This document shows positions 50,097 through 58,053 of a stretch of DNA of 64,000 nt, piece by piece; within the stretch, counting starts at the first letter, position 1; every line of letters starts with the position of its first letter. The notes below the pieces were generated by a model. It was not told the DNA's origin. It did no database searches and saw only the letters and a list, made by a program, of their open reading frames with translations. The stretch comes from Planctomycetota bacterium (lineage in GTDB: Bacteria; Planctomycetota; UBA1135; UBA2386): positions 1 to 64,000 of the forward strand of contig JAJFFD010000156.1 in assembly GCA_021776805.1 (NCBI GenBank). The letters are read 5' to 3'. The position numbers and the translations under genes are program-made.

Positions 50097-50858
50097 ATGA
50101 TCTTCGATACACACTGCCACCTGGGCTATGACGGCGAGGATCCAGAACCCCTGCGCCAGCGCGCCTTGGAGGCGAAGGTATCCCTCATTCTCAACGTCGG
50201 CATCGACCTCGAGTCCTCGCGCCGCGCTCGAGAGATTGCCGGACGACTCCAGGCAGTGCAGTACTCCGCGGGCCTCCACCCTAACGATGCGGGGAAACTG
50301 GCCGAAGAATGGCCCGAGCTCGAAGCTCTCTGTCGCCGTGCGGATTGCCTGGCAATCGGCGAAACCGGCCTCGACTTCTACCGTGACTGGACCACTCCGG
50401 ACCAGCAGGTTCCAGCCTTCGAGCGACACTTGTGCCTGGCAAGAGAGTTGGACAAGCCGGTAATCGTGCACTGTCGCGATGCCTTCCCCAGAACATTCGA
50501 AGTGATCGCCGGGAACCCAGGCACCCGCGGGGTCATGCATTGCTTCTCGGCAGGAATCGACGAGGCGCGCATAGCCCTCGACCTCGGCTACTACATTTCC
50601 TTTGCCGGTCCGCTCACATATCCACGCTCGGAAAGCTTGCGTGCTGCCGCTGCCTTCGTCCCAGCCGACCGGGTTCTGGTTGAAACCGACGCTCCCTTCC
50701 TGCCTCCGCAAGATCGCCGGGGCAAGCGCAACGAACCCGCGTTCATCGTGCGCACGGTGGAGAAGCTCGCAGAAGTCCGCGCCATCGACTTCGACAGCGC
50801 TGCCAGGCTGACCGCCGAGAACGGTAAGCGGCTCTTCGGCTTGCTCGACCGGGCCTAG
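50097..50858 (+). CDS. tatD: TatD-family DNase/metal hydrolase
   Basis: 253 residues. Canonical YcfH/TatD: F-D-T-H-C-H-L (3-9), N-V-G-I-D-L, A-G-L-H-P-N (60-65), A-I-G-E-T-G-L-D (84-91, bridging Glu), V-I-V-H-C-R-D-A (122-129), M-H-C-F-S-A (147-152), and V-E-T-D-A-P-F-L (196-203). 3'-5' metal-dependent nuclease involved in DNA repair and turnover. ATG 50097 has GAGG directly before it. It converges with the GT-C/TPR gene (3 bp between stops). Confidence 0.94.
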   Translation: MIFDTHCHLGYDGEDPEPLRQRALEAKVSLILNVGIDLESSRRAREIAGRLQAVQYSAGLHPNDAGKLAEEWPELEALCRRADCLAIGETGLDFYRDWTTPDQQVPAFERHLCLARELDKPVIVHCRDAFPRTFEVIAGNPGTRGVMHCFSAGIDEARIALDLGYYISFAGPLTYPRSESLRAAAAFVPADRVLVETDAPFLPPQDRRGKRNEPAFIVRTVEKLAEVRAIDFDSAARLTAENGKRLFGLLDRA

Positions 50859-50861
50859 GCC

Positions 50862-52736
50862 TCAGCGAGGCGCAGCTGAGCGCAGACGCTGCATGAGCTG
50901 CTGCAACTGTGGATCGAAGGGATCCCGCGATTGGACCATGCGCATGTCGCGAAGAGCCTCCGGATAGCGCTCCGCCTGCAGCAGCAGGTCGGCACGATGC
51001 AGGAGAACCGACTTGTGATTCAAACCACGCTCGACGCTTGTATCCAGTAGGGCGATCGCAGCGGCCAGATCACCGGAAAGGGCACGGGCGGTGGCCGCGG
51101 TTCGATAGACCAAACCCTTGGGCTCGGCGATCTCCAGACAGGCGAGAGCAGCAGCTTCTGCCTCCGCATAAAGCTGGGGATCAGACTCGCGTTGCCCCGC
51201 CATGGCCAGTGCCCGGCTGAGAAGGAGGCGATAGAAAGGATTGTCCGGCACCCGCTCCACCAGGTCGCTGGCGATGGACACCGCCAGGAAGGGGCGCCCC
51301 TTCTCCGGACCGAGCATGAGATTGAATTCAGCAAGGTTGCGCTGGGCTGGAATATGACCTGGATGAATGCTGATGGCACGTTCCAGATACCCCGCCGCTT
51401 CTTCGACCATCGCATCGAAAGTTGCCCGGTCTCCGGCTATCCCGATCAAACGCGCCTCCTCATGCATGGCGAGAGCAAGACCGCAGTAGCCGCGCACAGA
51501 ATCGGGGTGAGCCGCGAGCGTCTTGCGCCAGAGCACCTGGCGATCCCAGTAGTCCGTGCTGCGCAGACTGGAGAGCGTGGCGAAGACGAGCAGCAGACCG
51601 ACAGCGAGGCTCTGCCCGAGTCTCGGTCTGAGTATTCGACGCGGAAGGATCGCCGCCCATACGAGGCAGAGCCCAGCAAGCGGTCCATAGAAGCGATGTT
51701 CGCAGACAGGCAAATTGAGTGGAAGGATCACCCAGGGCAGAGCCGTCCCCCAGGCCAGGCAAGTGCCCAGGAATACTGCGGGTCGTCGCCGGGGAGCACA
51801 GAGTCCGAAGTAACTAAGACCGGCAATCAACACGAAACCAGCCATAACCGCTGGCGAGAGCCAGTCATCGCTGTACGGAACGTATGGATCCAGATTGATA
51901 CCGAGAGGGACATGGACCTGACCGATCAGTTTCGGCAGGGCCATAGCCATGGTACAGAGCTGAGTGCTCAGATCACGGCCAGCGCCGGTGAGCACATCCG
52001 TGCCACCCTGCATGCTCGGCAAACTCGCCGTTGCCACGCCGAGCAGAGCGCGGCGAATTCCCAGATAGCTGACCACAATGAGACTCGCCGGCAGCAGCCG
52101 GAGACTGAGAGCCTTGAGGTCCCAACCCCGACGCTGAGCACGCAGTCCTTCGAGGATCAGGAGACAGACCGGCAAGATGACTCCCGTCTCTTTGCTACCG
52201 CAAGCAATGCAAGCGGCGACGGCTGTGCCCACGAGACCCCAGCGACTGCCGGCCATAGCTGCCATATGACAGCGCATGCCCATGAGCAGACCGAAGACCA
52301 TGAGTTGGTCACTCCGCGAGGAGATCATGTTCACCGCCTCCGAAGCCAGAGGATGGACGGCGAAGAGCAGAGCGACGAAAAGCGCCGCCGCGTGCTGCGC
52401 ACGCAGACGCCTGGCCAGGCTATAGAGCAGGGCGGCACAGCATGCGTGAATCGCAATGTTGCCCAACTTGAAGGCCCATGGCGACATACCTGAGAGGGCG
52501 AAGTCGAAGGCGAAACTCGCCAACAACACCGGCCGATACATGCGCACATCTAGCGAACTGAAGCTACTCAGGTCGTGGAAGAAAAGCGGCAGATTGCTGA
52601 GCGAGCGAATCGCGCTGTTGTCCCGCACCGAGTGCAGGTCGTCATAGACAAAGTCACCCCAGACTGCCGTGAAGTAGGCGACGAAGGCGGCCAGCATCAC
52701 GAACAGCATGGCCCTGGCTTCCCGTGTCAAGTTCAT
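50862..52736 (-). CDS. TMTC-like membrane O-glycosyltransferase with TPR repeats
   Basis: 624 residues: about 10-11 membrane helices to residue ~400, then TPR-like repeats (~410-620: Y-L-E-R-A-I-S-I-H-P-G-H-I-P-A-Q-R-N-L-A, A-I-A-L-L-D). The loop after helix 1 has F-V-Y-D-D (GT-C acidic motif), later Y-R-P-V-L-L-A-S-F (YRP), and L-F-A-V-H-P-L-A-S-E-A-V-N-M-I-S-S-R-S-D-Q. These match TMTC-type transmembrane/TPR O-mannosyltransferases, which use a polyprenyl-phosphate sugar; in bacteria the sugar is unknown. Its start overlaps the preceding GT4 stop (ATGA), so it belongs with the GT4 and GT2 genes next to the pilus cluster. The TPRs likely contact protein acceptors. Confidence 0.8.
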   Translation of the reverse strand: MNLTREARAMLFVMLAAFVAYFTAVWGDFVYDDLHSVRDNSAIRSLSNLPLFFHDLSSFSSLDVRMYRPVLLASFAFDFALSGMSPWAFKLGNIAIHACCAALLYSLARRLRAQHAAALFVALLFAVHPLASEAVNMISSRSDQLMVFGLLMGMRCHMAAMAGSRWGLVGTAVAACIACGSKETGVILPVCLLILEGLRAQRRGWDLKALSLRLLPASLIVVSYLGIRRALLGVATASLPSMQGGTDVLTGAGRDLSTQLCTMAMALPKLIGQVHVPLGINLDPYVPYSDDWLSPAVMAGFVLIAGLSYFGLCAPRRRPAVFLGTCLAWGTALPWVILPLNLPVCEHRFYGPLAGLCLVWAAILPRRILRPRLGQSLAVGLLLVFATLSSLRSTDYWDRQVLWRKTLAAHPDSVRGYCGLALAMHEEARLIGIAGDRATFDAMVEEAAGYLERAISIHPGHIPAQRNLAEFNLMLGPEKGRPFLAVSIASDLVERVPDNPFYRLLLSRALAMAGQRESDPQLYAEAEAAALACLEIAEPKGLVYRTAATARALSGDLAAAIALLDTSVERGLNHKSVLLHRADLLLQAERYPEALRDMRMVQSRDPFDPQLQQLMQRLRSAAPR

Positions 52737-53917
52737 GACCTACTCAGGGACTTGGTCTGCTGCGGCCCCAGGGCGGCCCCTGAACTCAGGCCGAGCATCG
52801 ACTCCAGCGCTGCATGGAGACGGCTACCAGTGGCAGCCAAGGAGAAGTGTTCCAGATAGCTGTCACGGGCAGCCGCGCCCATCGCTGGCAGGCGAGCTGG
52901 TTCGCGGACAATCTCCAACAAGGCTCGACTGATGGCCTGACTATCCCCAGCTGGGCAGGCGTAGCAGTCCATACCTGGCCTCAGAAACTGACGCAGTCCA
53001 GGACTATCGGCACTGAGCACCGGGCGCCCCAGGGAGCAGGCGTGCATCACCTTGAATGGCAGGACCAGCGAAGCTTTCTGCGAAGTCCCGAAGACCCCGG
53101 CTACCAGATGAGACGCGCTGATTTCGCGACGCAACTCCGCTCCTTCGACGAACTCGGGCAGGAGGCGGACGCGATCGCCAAGGAGGGCAAAGGCTCGCTT
53201 GCGCTCACCCTCGCTGCCGCCGATGAGCGTGAATTCGACTTCCGGCCTGCTAACGAGAGCTTCGCTGAGGTGGTCTAATCCATGAAGCGGCACGCCGGTG
53301 CCGAAGAAGAGCAAGCGCAGCGGCTCTTGCCCGGTGATCTCGAGTTTACTGGGCCGCAAGGCTGCTTCATCCGGGTCGGAAACGGGAACCCAGGTCACTC
53401 GCCTACTGGGTAGCCCAAAGCTCTGGCACAACCAATCCGCATGCGGCGCCGTGTCCATGAGCACGAGATCAGCCGCTTCGCAGGCGGACTGATCGAGGCG
53501 ATGCAACATCCTGGCTGGTGGTGACCAAGAGGGAAAGACGCGTCTATCCTCGACCATGGTCTCGAAGGCCGAGAGAAAGAGGTCGAGAACGATCGGGCCA
53601 TCGAAGACTTCGCGAATCACAGGGGCGAGCAGCTGCCCTGGATAGGGCAGGAAAACTACATCCGGCCGGCTGTCCTGCAGGCAAGAGCTCAGCCGGGCCT
53701 GCACTTCGGCCTTCAGCCGCCGGTTGGCGAGATACCAGGCAGGCCAGCGCCAGGGCGAAGCAGCGATCCCGCGTCGGCTCGCACCCTCCAGTGGCGGTGG
53801 GATCCGCTCTTCGTGAAGTTCAACATCCTGGCCACGAAGACTTGCCAGGAGAGCAGGGGCACGTGGATAACCGCCGCCTTCGTCCCAGGCACCGAGGGCC
53901 AGAATGCGCATGCCCAT
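52733..53917 (-). CDS. Glycosyltransferase family 4
   Basis: 394 residues, ATG 53917 (an ATG two codons later is possible). GT-B fold: N-terminal R-I-L-A-L-G-A-W, then the C-terminal half with L-R-L-L-F-F-G-T-G-V-P-L-H-G, E-F-T-L-I-G-G-S-E-G-E-R, and A-S-H-L-V-A-G-V-F-G...S-L-V-L-P-F-K-V-M-H-A-C-S-L-G-R-P-V-L-S-A (E-x7-E place with K-V as the conserved patch). Cytoplasmic sugar transferase; substrate unknown. Its stop overlaps the TMTC-like start and its own start is 3 bp beyond the GT2 stop, so the three form one unit. Confidence 0.85.
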   Translation of the reverse strand: MGMRILALGAWDEGGGYPRAPALLASLRGQDVELHEERIPPPLEGASRRGIAASPWRWPAWYLANRRLKAEVQARLSSCLQDSRPDVVFLPYPGQLLAPVIREVFDGPIVLDLFLSAFETMVEDRRVFPSWSPPARMLHRLDQSACEAADLVLMDTAPHADWLCQSFGLPSRRVTWVPVSDPDEAALRPSKLEITGQEPLRLLFFGTGVPLHGLDHLSEALVSRPEVEFTLIGGSEGERKRAFALLGDRVRLLPEFVEGAELRREISASHLVAGVFGTSQKASLVLPFKVMHACSLGRPVLSADSPGLRQFLRPGMDCYACPAGDSQAISRALLEIVREPARLPAMGAAARDSYLEHFSLAATGSRLHAALESMLGLSSGAALGPQQTKSLSRS

Positions 53918-53920
53918 GGC

Positions 53921-54925
53921 CTAACTCTCTTCCTCGTCCACCCGCGCGTAGCGCAGGGCGGAGACCTGCTCCGAAATCAGGCCAAGGGCGAAGATCACCG
54001 TCGCCTGGGTCATCACCAGGGCAGCCATGTTGGTGAAACGTCCGTGGACCAGGTAGGTGTACGAGTACCAGGCAACAGCGATGGCAGCCATCAACAGGGA
54101 GAGCGGCAGGAAGACCCGCAGCGGCGCATAGATAGTCGCGATGCGCAGGATGATCAGAAAGAAGCGACTGCCATCTTGCAGGAGGCGGATGTGGCTCTTG
54201 CCACCACGCTCGCGCACCTTGAAGGGCAGAAAGCCGACGCTGTAACCACCGCGAAGCATGGCCAAGGTGATCGTCGTCGGATAGCTGAAGGTGTTCGGCA
54301 GCAGATAGACCAAGCGCTTGGCGACATCAGCGCGCACGAGGCGAAAGCCCGATGTCAGATCCGGGATCTTGCGCGAGGTCACGTAGCTGGCCAGGCCGTT
54401 GTAGGTTGCGTTGGCAAGATTGCGATGCCAAGCACCCGCACCCTTCCGCCGCGCAGCGACCACCATGTCATAGGGTCCGGCCATTGCTACCAGGCCAGGG
54501 ATGACCTCCGGGGGATGCTGCCCATCTGCATCCATCATGAGCACCCATTCACAGCGAGCTGCGCGAATGCCACGCTTGATTGCTGCACCGTTACCCAAAC
54601 TCTGGGGATGAGAGATGACTCGCGCGCCGGCGGCACGGGCGCAGTCCGCAGTCCCGTCCGTCGAGCCATCATCGATGACCAGGATCTCATGACGGAGCTC
54701 GGGGATCGCCGCGAGGGTCGCCTGAAGGTCCGCGAGGAGCACCGGTAGGTTGCCACTCTCGTTCTTGGCCGGAATCACCAGACTTATGGAGTCGACCTTG
54801 ACCCGCGGTCTCGGTTTGCTGCGGATCTCGCCATCAACCGCCGACGGAAGTTGCCCTTCCGACATGAGCTTGGGGAGGTCCTGACTCAGACTGATCGTCT
54901 GGGGATCCGTGCTCGTTTCTGCCAT
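53921..54925 (-). CDS. Polyprenyl-phosphate sugar synthase-like GT2
   Basis: 334 residues, ATG 54925 with GGAGG 9 nt upstream. GT2 of the DPM1/ArnC/GtrB class: S-L-V-I-P-A-K-N-E-S (48-57), L-V-I-D-D-G-S-T-D-G-T (80-90), M-M-D-A-D-G-Q-H-P (metal DxD), D-L-T-S-G-F-R acceptor loop, and two C-terminal membrane helices (~265-315). It makes a polyprenyl-phosphate-linked hexose (mannose or glucose) at the inner membrane. The 40-residue N-terminal extension is not conserved. It would supply donor lipid to the GT-C enzyme two genes downstream. Confidence 0.88.
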   Translation of the reverse strand: MAETSTDPQTISLSQDLPKLMSEGQLPSAVDGEIRSKPRPRVKVDSISLVIPAKNESGNLPVLLADLQATLAAIPELRHEILVIDDGSTDGTADCARAAGARVISHPQSLGNGAAIKRGIRAARCEWVLMMDADGQHPPEVIPGLVAMAGPYDMVVAARRKGAGAWHRNLANATYNGLASYVTSRKIPDLTSGFRLVRADVAKRLVYLLPNTFSYPTTITLAMLRGGYSVGFLPFKVRERGGKSHIRLLQDGSRFFLIILRIATIYAPLRVFLPLSLLMAAIAVAWYSYTYLVHGRFTNMAALVMTQATVIFALGLISEQVSALRYARVDEEES

Positions 54926-55017
54926 GCTTCGCCTGCCTCCTTATCGACCGATGGCAGGGCCCCGGTAAAGCCAACCGGCAGAGGCAGCTCTGATAGCACG
55001 GGTCACGGGGTACATGC

Positions 55018-55049
55018 AGCAAGGAGCCCGGTTACCCGAGCTCCTTGCT
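55018..55049 (-). terminator. Strong hairpin after the pilin gene
   Basis: AGCAAGGAGC (55018-55027) pairs perfectly with GCTCCTTGCT (55040-55049), and the inner bases add CGG/CCG plus a T-G wobble, giving a 14-bp stem with a 4-nt loop. It lies 25-56 bp after the pilin stop. No T-run is present. It may terminate the highly expressed pilin message or stabilise it and allow low read-through into the glycosyltransferase genes. Confidence 0.6.
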
Positions 55050-55073
55050 CCCTTTCCCGGCAATCCGAGAAGA

Positions 55074-55778
55074 CTAGTTGACGACAGTCCAGCGTTCGCC
55101 GTCTGCGCCAGTGGAGTTGGCGGACACAGTGCCTGCCATGGTCACACCGGAGCTCAGCATCGCGTAGGTGCCGCCCACCGGGATGACGGTGGTGCCATTG
55201 TAGTTCATGACCGAGTTGCGGCAGCCGAGAACGTCACCACTTTGGTTGACAAAGAAGGCCCGCTTACCCGAGTTCGGATAGTTGACCGGCCATGCAAAGC
55301 ATGCCCAGAGCACTTCGGCGTTGCCCGCTCCGACTGCGCCACCCGTGGCGCCACCGGTGCCAGCTTCTGCGACCCAACCGTTCGTGGCGTCAGGCAGGTA
55401 CATCTGGAAGGTGTAACCTGAGCGCGTGACGCGGCTACCAACGACCTGACCGAAGGCGCGAGACAGCACAGGCGGCGTGACCCGCTCGGTGGTGCTCAGG
55501 CCGCCATTCTGGCGGACGAAGGTGGTTCCGGAAAGTTCACCAAAGTAGCCGAACTCACCAGCGCCGTTGCCATTGTCGTCGATCACGCCGGAAGCCTGGC
55601 ACTGAGCCTGGGACGACGAGATGTTCTTGAGAGTTGCGATCGCTGCCGATTCATTGGCATTGAGACGCGCACTCAAAAGGTTTGGAATTGCGATCGATGC
55701 GATGATCGCGATGATCGCTACCACGATCATCAACTCAATCAGGGTAAAGCCCTGTTCCCGCTTGGACATGTTGATCAT
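55074..55778 (-). CDS. pilA: Type IV pilin-like protein (PilA/GspG type)
   Basis: 234 residues. N-terminal R-E-Q-G/F-T-L-I-E-L is the prepilin peptidase site (cut after Gly10; Phe+1, Glu+5), followed by a hydrophobic helix M-I-V-V-A-I-I-A-I-I-A-S-I-A-I-P-N-L-L. The globular part has D-N-G-N-G-A-G-E-F-G-Y-F-G-E-L-S-G, a G-x-x-F-x-M-Y segment, W-A-C-F-A-W-P-V-N-Y and F-F-V-N-Q-S-G-D-V-L-G-C-R, similar in style to pilins of planctomycetes/Acidobacteria that carry a DUF2950-like body. Two Cys may form a disulfide. Start is ATG 55778 (AGGAG 2 nt before) or ATG 55769. Positioned after the pil operon genes. Confidence 0.88.
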   Translation of the reverse strand: MINMSKREQGFTLIELMIVVAIIAIIASIAIPNLLSARLNANESAAIATLKNISSSQAQCQASGVIDDNGNGAGEFGYFGELSGTTFVRQNGGLSTTERVTPPVLSRAFGQVVGSRVTRSGYTFQMYLPDATNGWVAEAGTGGATGGAVGAGNAEVLWACFAWPVNYPNSGKRAFFVNQSGDVLGCRNSVMNYNGTTVIPVGGTYAMLSSGVTMAGTVSANSTGADGERWTVVN

Positions 55779-55858
55779 TTCTCCTAATCAGCCTGAATAG
55801 CCGGAGCCCGATGGCCCCTTGTTGTTGTTCTCCCCTGTCCTTCTGATCCGATTCTGGA

Positions 55859-56746
55859 CTAACGACCTGGCGTGGCCGCCTTTCCAGAAGCTCCTATCAG
55901 ATCGCTCAAGCGCTCCTCAGTGATGTGGCTGCCCCACAGCTCACGATCGTTTCGCAAGAGCTGCAGCGTATTCAGCCGGGCACCACTCAAGGCCCGTCCG
56001 AGCATCTCAATTCCCCTATCGAGCTGCCCTCCTTTGACCTTTAGGCGGGCGAGGAAGTAATTCCCCAGCGGATTCGTCGCAAGCGCTTTGTTGTAGGCAG
56101 CCTCTGCCGACACAAGATCATCGACCTTCTCGAAGATCTCACCGGCTGCGATGAGGCTGTTAACATCCTTGTCATCGGCTTCAACGATCACCTTTGCAAG
56201 CTCGCGTGCAGCCCCCGCTTTGCCACTGGCCTGTAGTGCGTGCGCTCTCAGGATATTGCCTTGGGTCTCGTTTTGAGAATTCAAGAGCTCGGCATCGCGC
56301 TCGAGGAGAGCCAGAACCTGGGAGAACTGCTCGGCCTCGAGCAAAGCCCGGGCCTGATTGAGGAGCATGTCCGAGCTCATCTCTACGCTGCAGCCTTCCC
56401 GACTCCTGGCTTGCTCGTAGATGCGAGCTGCTTCCAGGTAGTCGCCGCGCAGAAAGGTGATGTAAGCCCGCACCTCACTGCCCAAGGCAGTCTGGTTGTC
56501 ATAGGCTTCGGCACGGTTCAGATAGTCCTCCGCCTGCTCGAGTAGCTGATCTTTCAGCGGACCCTTGCCGTCAGGTCTCTGCAAAGACTGCGGAGTTTGC
56601 TCAGCCTGTTCGGCATGGCTGTTCGCCGCGCCCATCAAGGTCATGAAGTCGGGTTCGGCCTCGAACATGAAGCCGAAGTAGCAGAGGCCGAGGAGCACGG
56701 CGCAGCTGGCGCCATACTCCAGGGAACGCTGGAGGGGGGATGTCAC
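55859..56746 (-). CDS. TPR protein with N-terminal membrane anchor, pil-locus associated
   Basis: 295 residues; GTG 56746 start with AGGAGG 8 nt upstream. N-terminal hydrophobic segment (A-S-C-A-V-L-L-G-L-C-Y-F-G-F-M-F, ~13-28) then TPR-like helical pairs: Q-L-L-E-Q-A-E-D-Y-L-N-R-A-E-A-Y, D-Y-L-E-A-A-R-I-Y-E-Q-A, F-S-Q-V-L-A-L-L-E-R, L-V-S-A-E-A-A-Y-N-K-A-L-A-T-N-P. Between pilin and pilC on the same strand (12 bp from pilC), so it probably works in pilus assembly as a scaffold or pilotin-like partner. No named family assigned. Confidence 0.75.
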   Translation of the reverse strand: MTSPLQRSLEYGASCAVLLGLCYFGFMFEAEPDFMTLMGAANSHAEQAEQTPQSLQRPDGKGPLKDQLLEQAEDYLNRAEAYDNQTALGSEVRAYITFLRGDYLEAARIYEQARSREGCSVEMSSDMLLNQARALLEAEQFSQVLALLERDAELLNSQNETQGNILRAHALQASGKAGAARELAKVIVEADDKDVNSLIAAGEIFEKVDDLVSAEAAYNKALATNPLGNYFLARLKVKGGQLDRGIEMLGRALSGARLNTLQLLRNDRELWGSHITEERLSDLIGASGKAATPGR

Positions 56747-56758
56747 AGCTACTGCCTC

Positions 56759-58012
56759 CTACTTGCTCAGAGCTTCCTGCATCTTGAAGATGGGCAGGAA
56801 CACGGCCAGCACAATGCCACCGACGATGAAACCCATGACAGAGATCATGATGGGCTCGATCAAGGAAGTCAGGCCCTTGACCTCAGCCTCGACCTGCTGA
56901 TCATAGAATTCGGCAATCTTCTCGAGCAGCGCGTCGAGAGCACCGGATCGCTCGCCAATGCCCATCATCTTCACGACCATCCCGGGGAAAACCGAGGATC
57001 TCGAGAATGGTTCGGACAAGGTATCACCCTGCTTGACGCTCTCCTTGGCCTCGTCCACAACACGCGAGATCACCTTGTTGCCGGCGGTCTCGGAGACGAT
57101 TTCCATGGCACCGAGGATCGGCACACCAGACTTGATCAGCGTCGAGAATGTGCGTGCGAACCTGGAGAGGCAGACCTTCTTGAACAAGGGCCCAAAGACT
57201 GGCATGCGCAGGAAGGCAACATCGAACACGTAGCCACCCTGCTCGGTCTTGCGATAGAGGGCGAGTCCGTAGATCACCGCACCAAGGGCACCAAAGATTA
57301 CGTACCAGTAATCGCGCATGAAGAATGCGAGATCCATGGTGAAGACCGTCAGGGCGGGTAGCTCCACATCCAGCGACTCGAAGATTGGGCCGAATGATGG
57401 TACGACGCCGATCAACAGGAAGGACGCGATGCCGATGACCAGAAAGAGGGAAACCACCGGATAGGTCATGGCCGACTTGATCTCGGAACGCAGCTTGGCC
57501 GCCGCTTCGAGATAATCCGCCAAACGATTCAGAATCACGTCGATTTGGCCGGAGATTTCACCCGCCCGAATCATGCTGACATAGATGTCAGAGAAGACCT
57601 TGGAGTGGGGCTCCATCGCCTTGGAGAGATCCGAACCGTTGCGGATATCATCGACGATCTTGTTGAGGCAGTAGTTGAAGCCTGGACTCTCAGCCTGATC
57701 CGCGAGAATCTCGAGGGCTTCGAGCATTGGGATACCAGCGGAGAGCATGGTCGAAAGCTGACGAGTGAATTCCTCGAGCTCGCCCTTCCTCGCCGAGGCC
57801 TTCGTAGCCTTCCTTCGGCCCTTACCAGCACCCTTGTTGCCAGCGAGAGACATACTCAGGAAGCTGCCGCCGCCACTCTTCTTGATCTGCACGGGCATCA
57901 GGGCGCGGCGCCTTAGATCGGCAACCACTTCCTGCTGAGACTCCGCGGACATCGAGCCGGAAATAGTCTTTCCGGATGCGTCCTTGGCTTGATACTTGAA
58001 CGTGCTAGACAT
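56759..58012 (-). CDS. pilC: Type IV pilus inner-membrane platform protein PilC
   Basis: 417 residues, GspF/PilC family: N-terminal F-K-Y-Q-A-K-D-A-S-G-K (5-15), two T2SSF domains (~110-230 and ~310-410), and three membrane helices, near 205-225, 255-275 and ~385-410. The K-x-G-E-L-E-E-F-T-R-Q-L-S-T-M-L-S-A-G segment (~75) and V-K-M-M-G-I-G-E-R-S-G-A-L (~345) are the repeated family signatures. It couples the PilB/PilT ATPases to pilin polymerisation. 41 bp after pilB, with the TPR gene and pilin downstream. Confidence 0.95.
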   Translation of the reverse strand: MSSTFKYQAKDASGKTISGSMSAESQQEVVADLRRRALMPVQIKKSGGGSFLSMSLAGNKGAGKGRRKATKASARKGELEEFTRQLSTMLSAGIPMLEALEILADQAESPGFNYCLNKIVDDIRNGSDLSKAMEPHSKVFSDIYVSMIRAGEISGQIDVILNRLADYLEAAAKLRSEIKSAMTYPVVSLFLVIGIASFLLIGVVPSFGPIFESLDVELPALTVFTMDLAFFMRDYWYVIFGALGAVIYGLALYRKTEQGGYVFDVAFLRMPVFGPLFKKVCLSRFARTFSTLIKSGVPILGAMEIVSETAGNKVISRVVDEAKESVKQGDTLSEPFSRSSVFPGMVVKMMGIGERSGALDALLEKIAEFYDQQVEAEVKGLTSLIEPIMISVMGFIVGGIVLAVFLPIFKMQEALSK

Positions 58013-58053
58013 GCCTAACCACTCCGACTTTCGTCAGCCTCCTGGGGCCTCTC

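Noticed and set aside
51192-52493. A 433-codon open frame on the plus strand inside the TMTC-like gene
   Set aside because: Hydrophilic, Arg/Glu/Thr-rich and antisense to well-predicted membrane helices.
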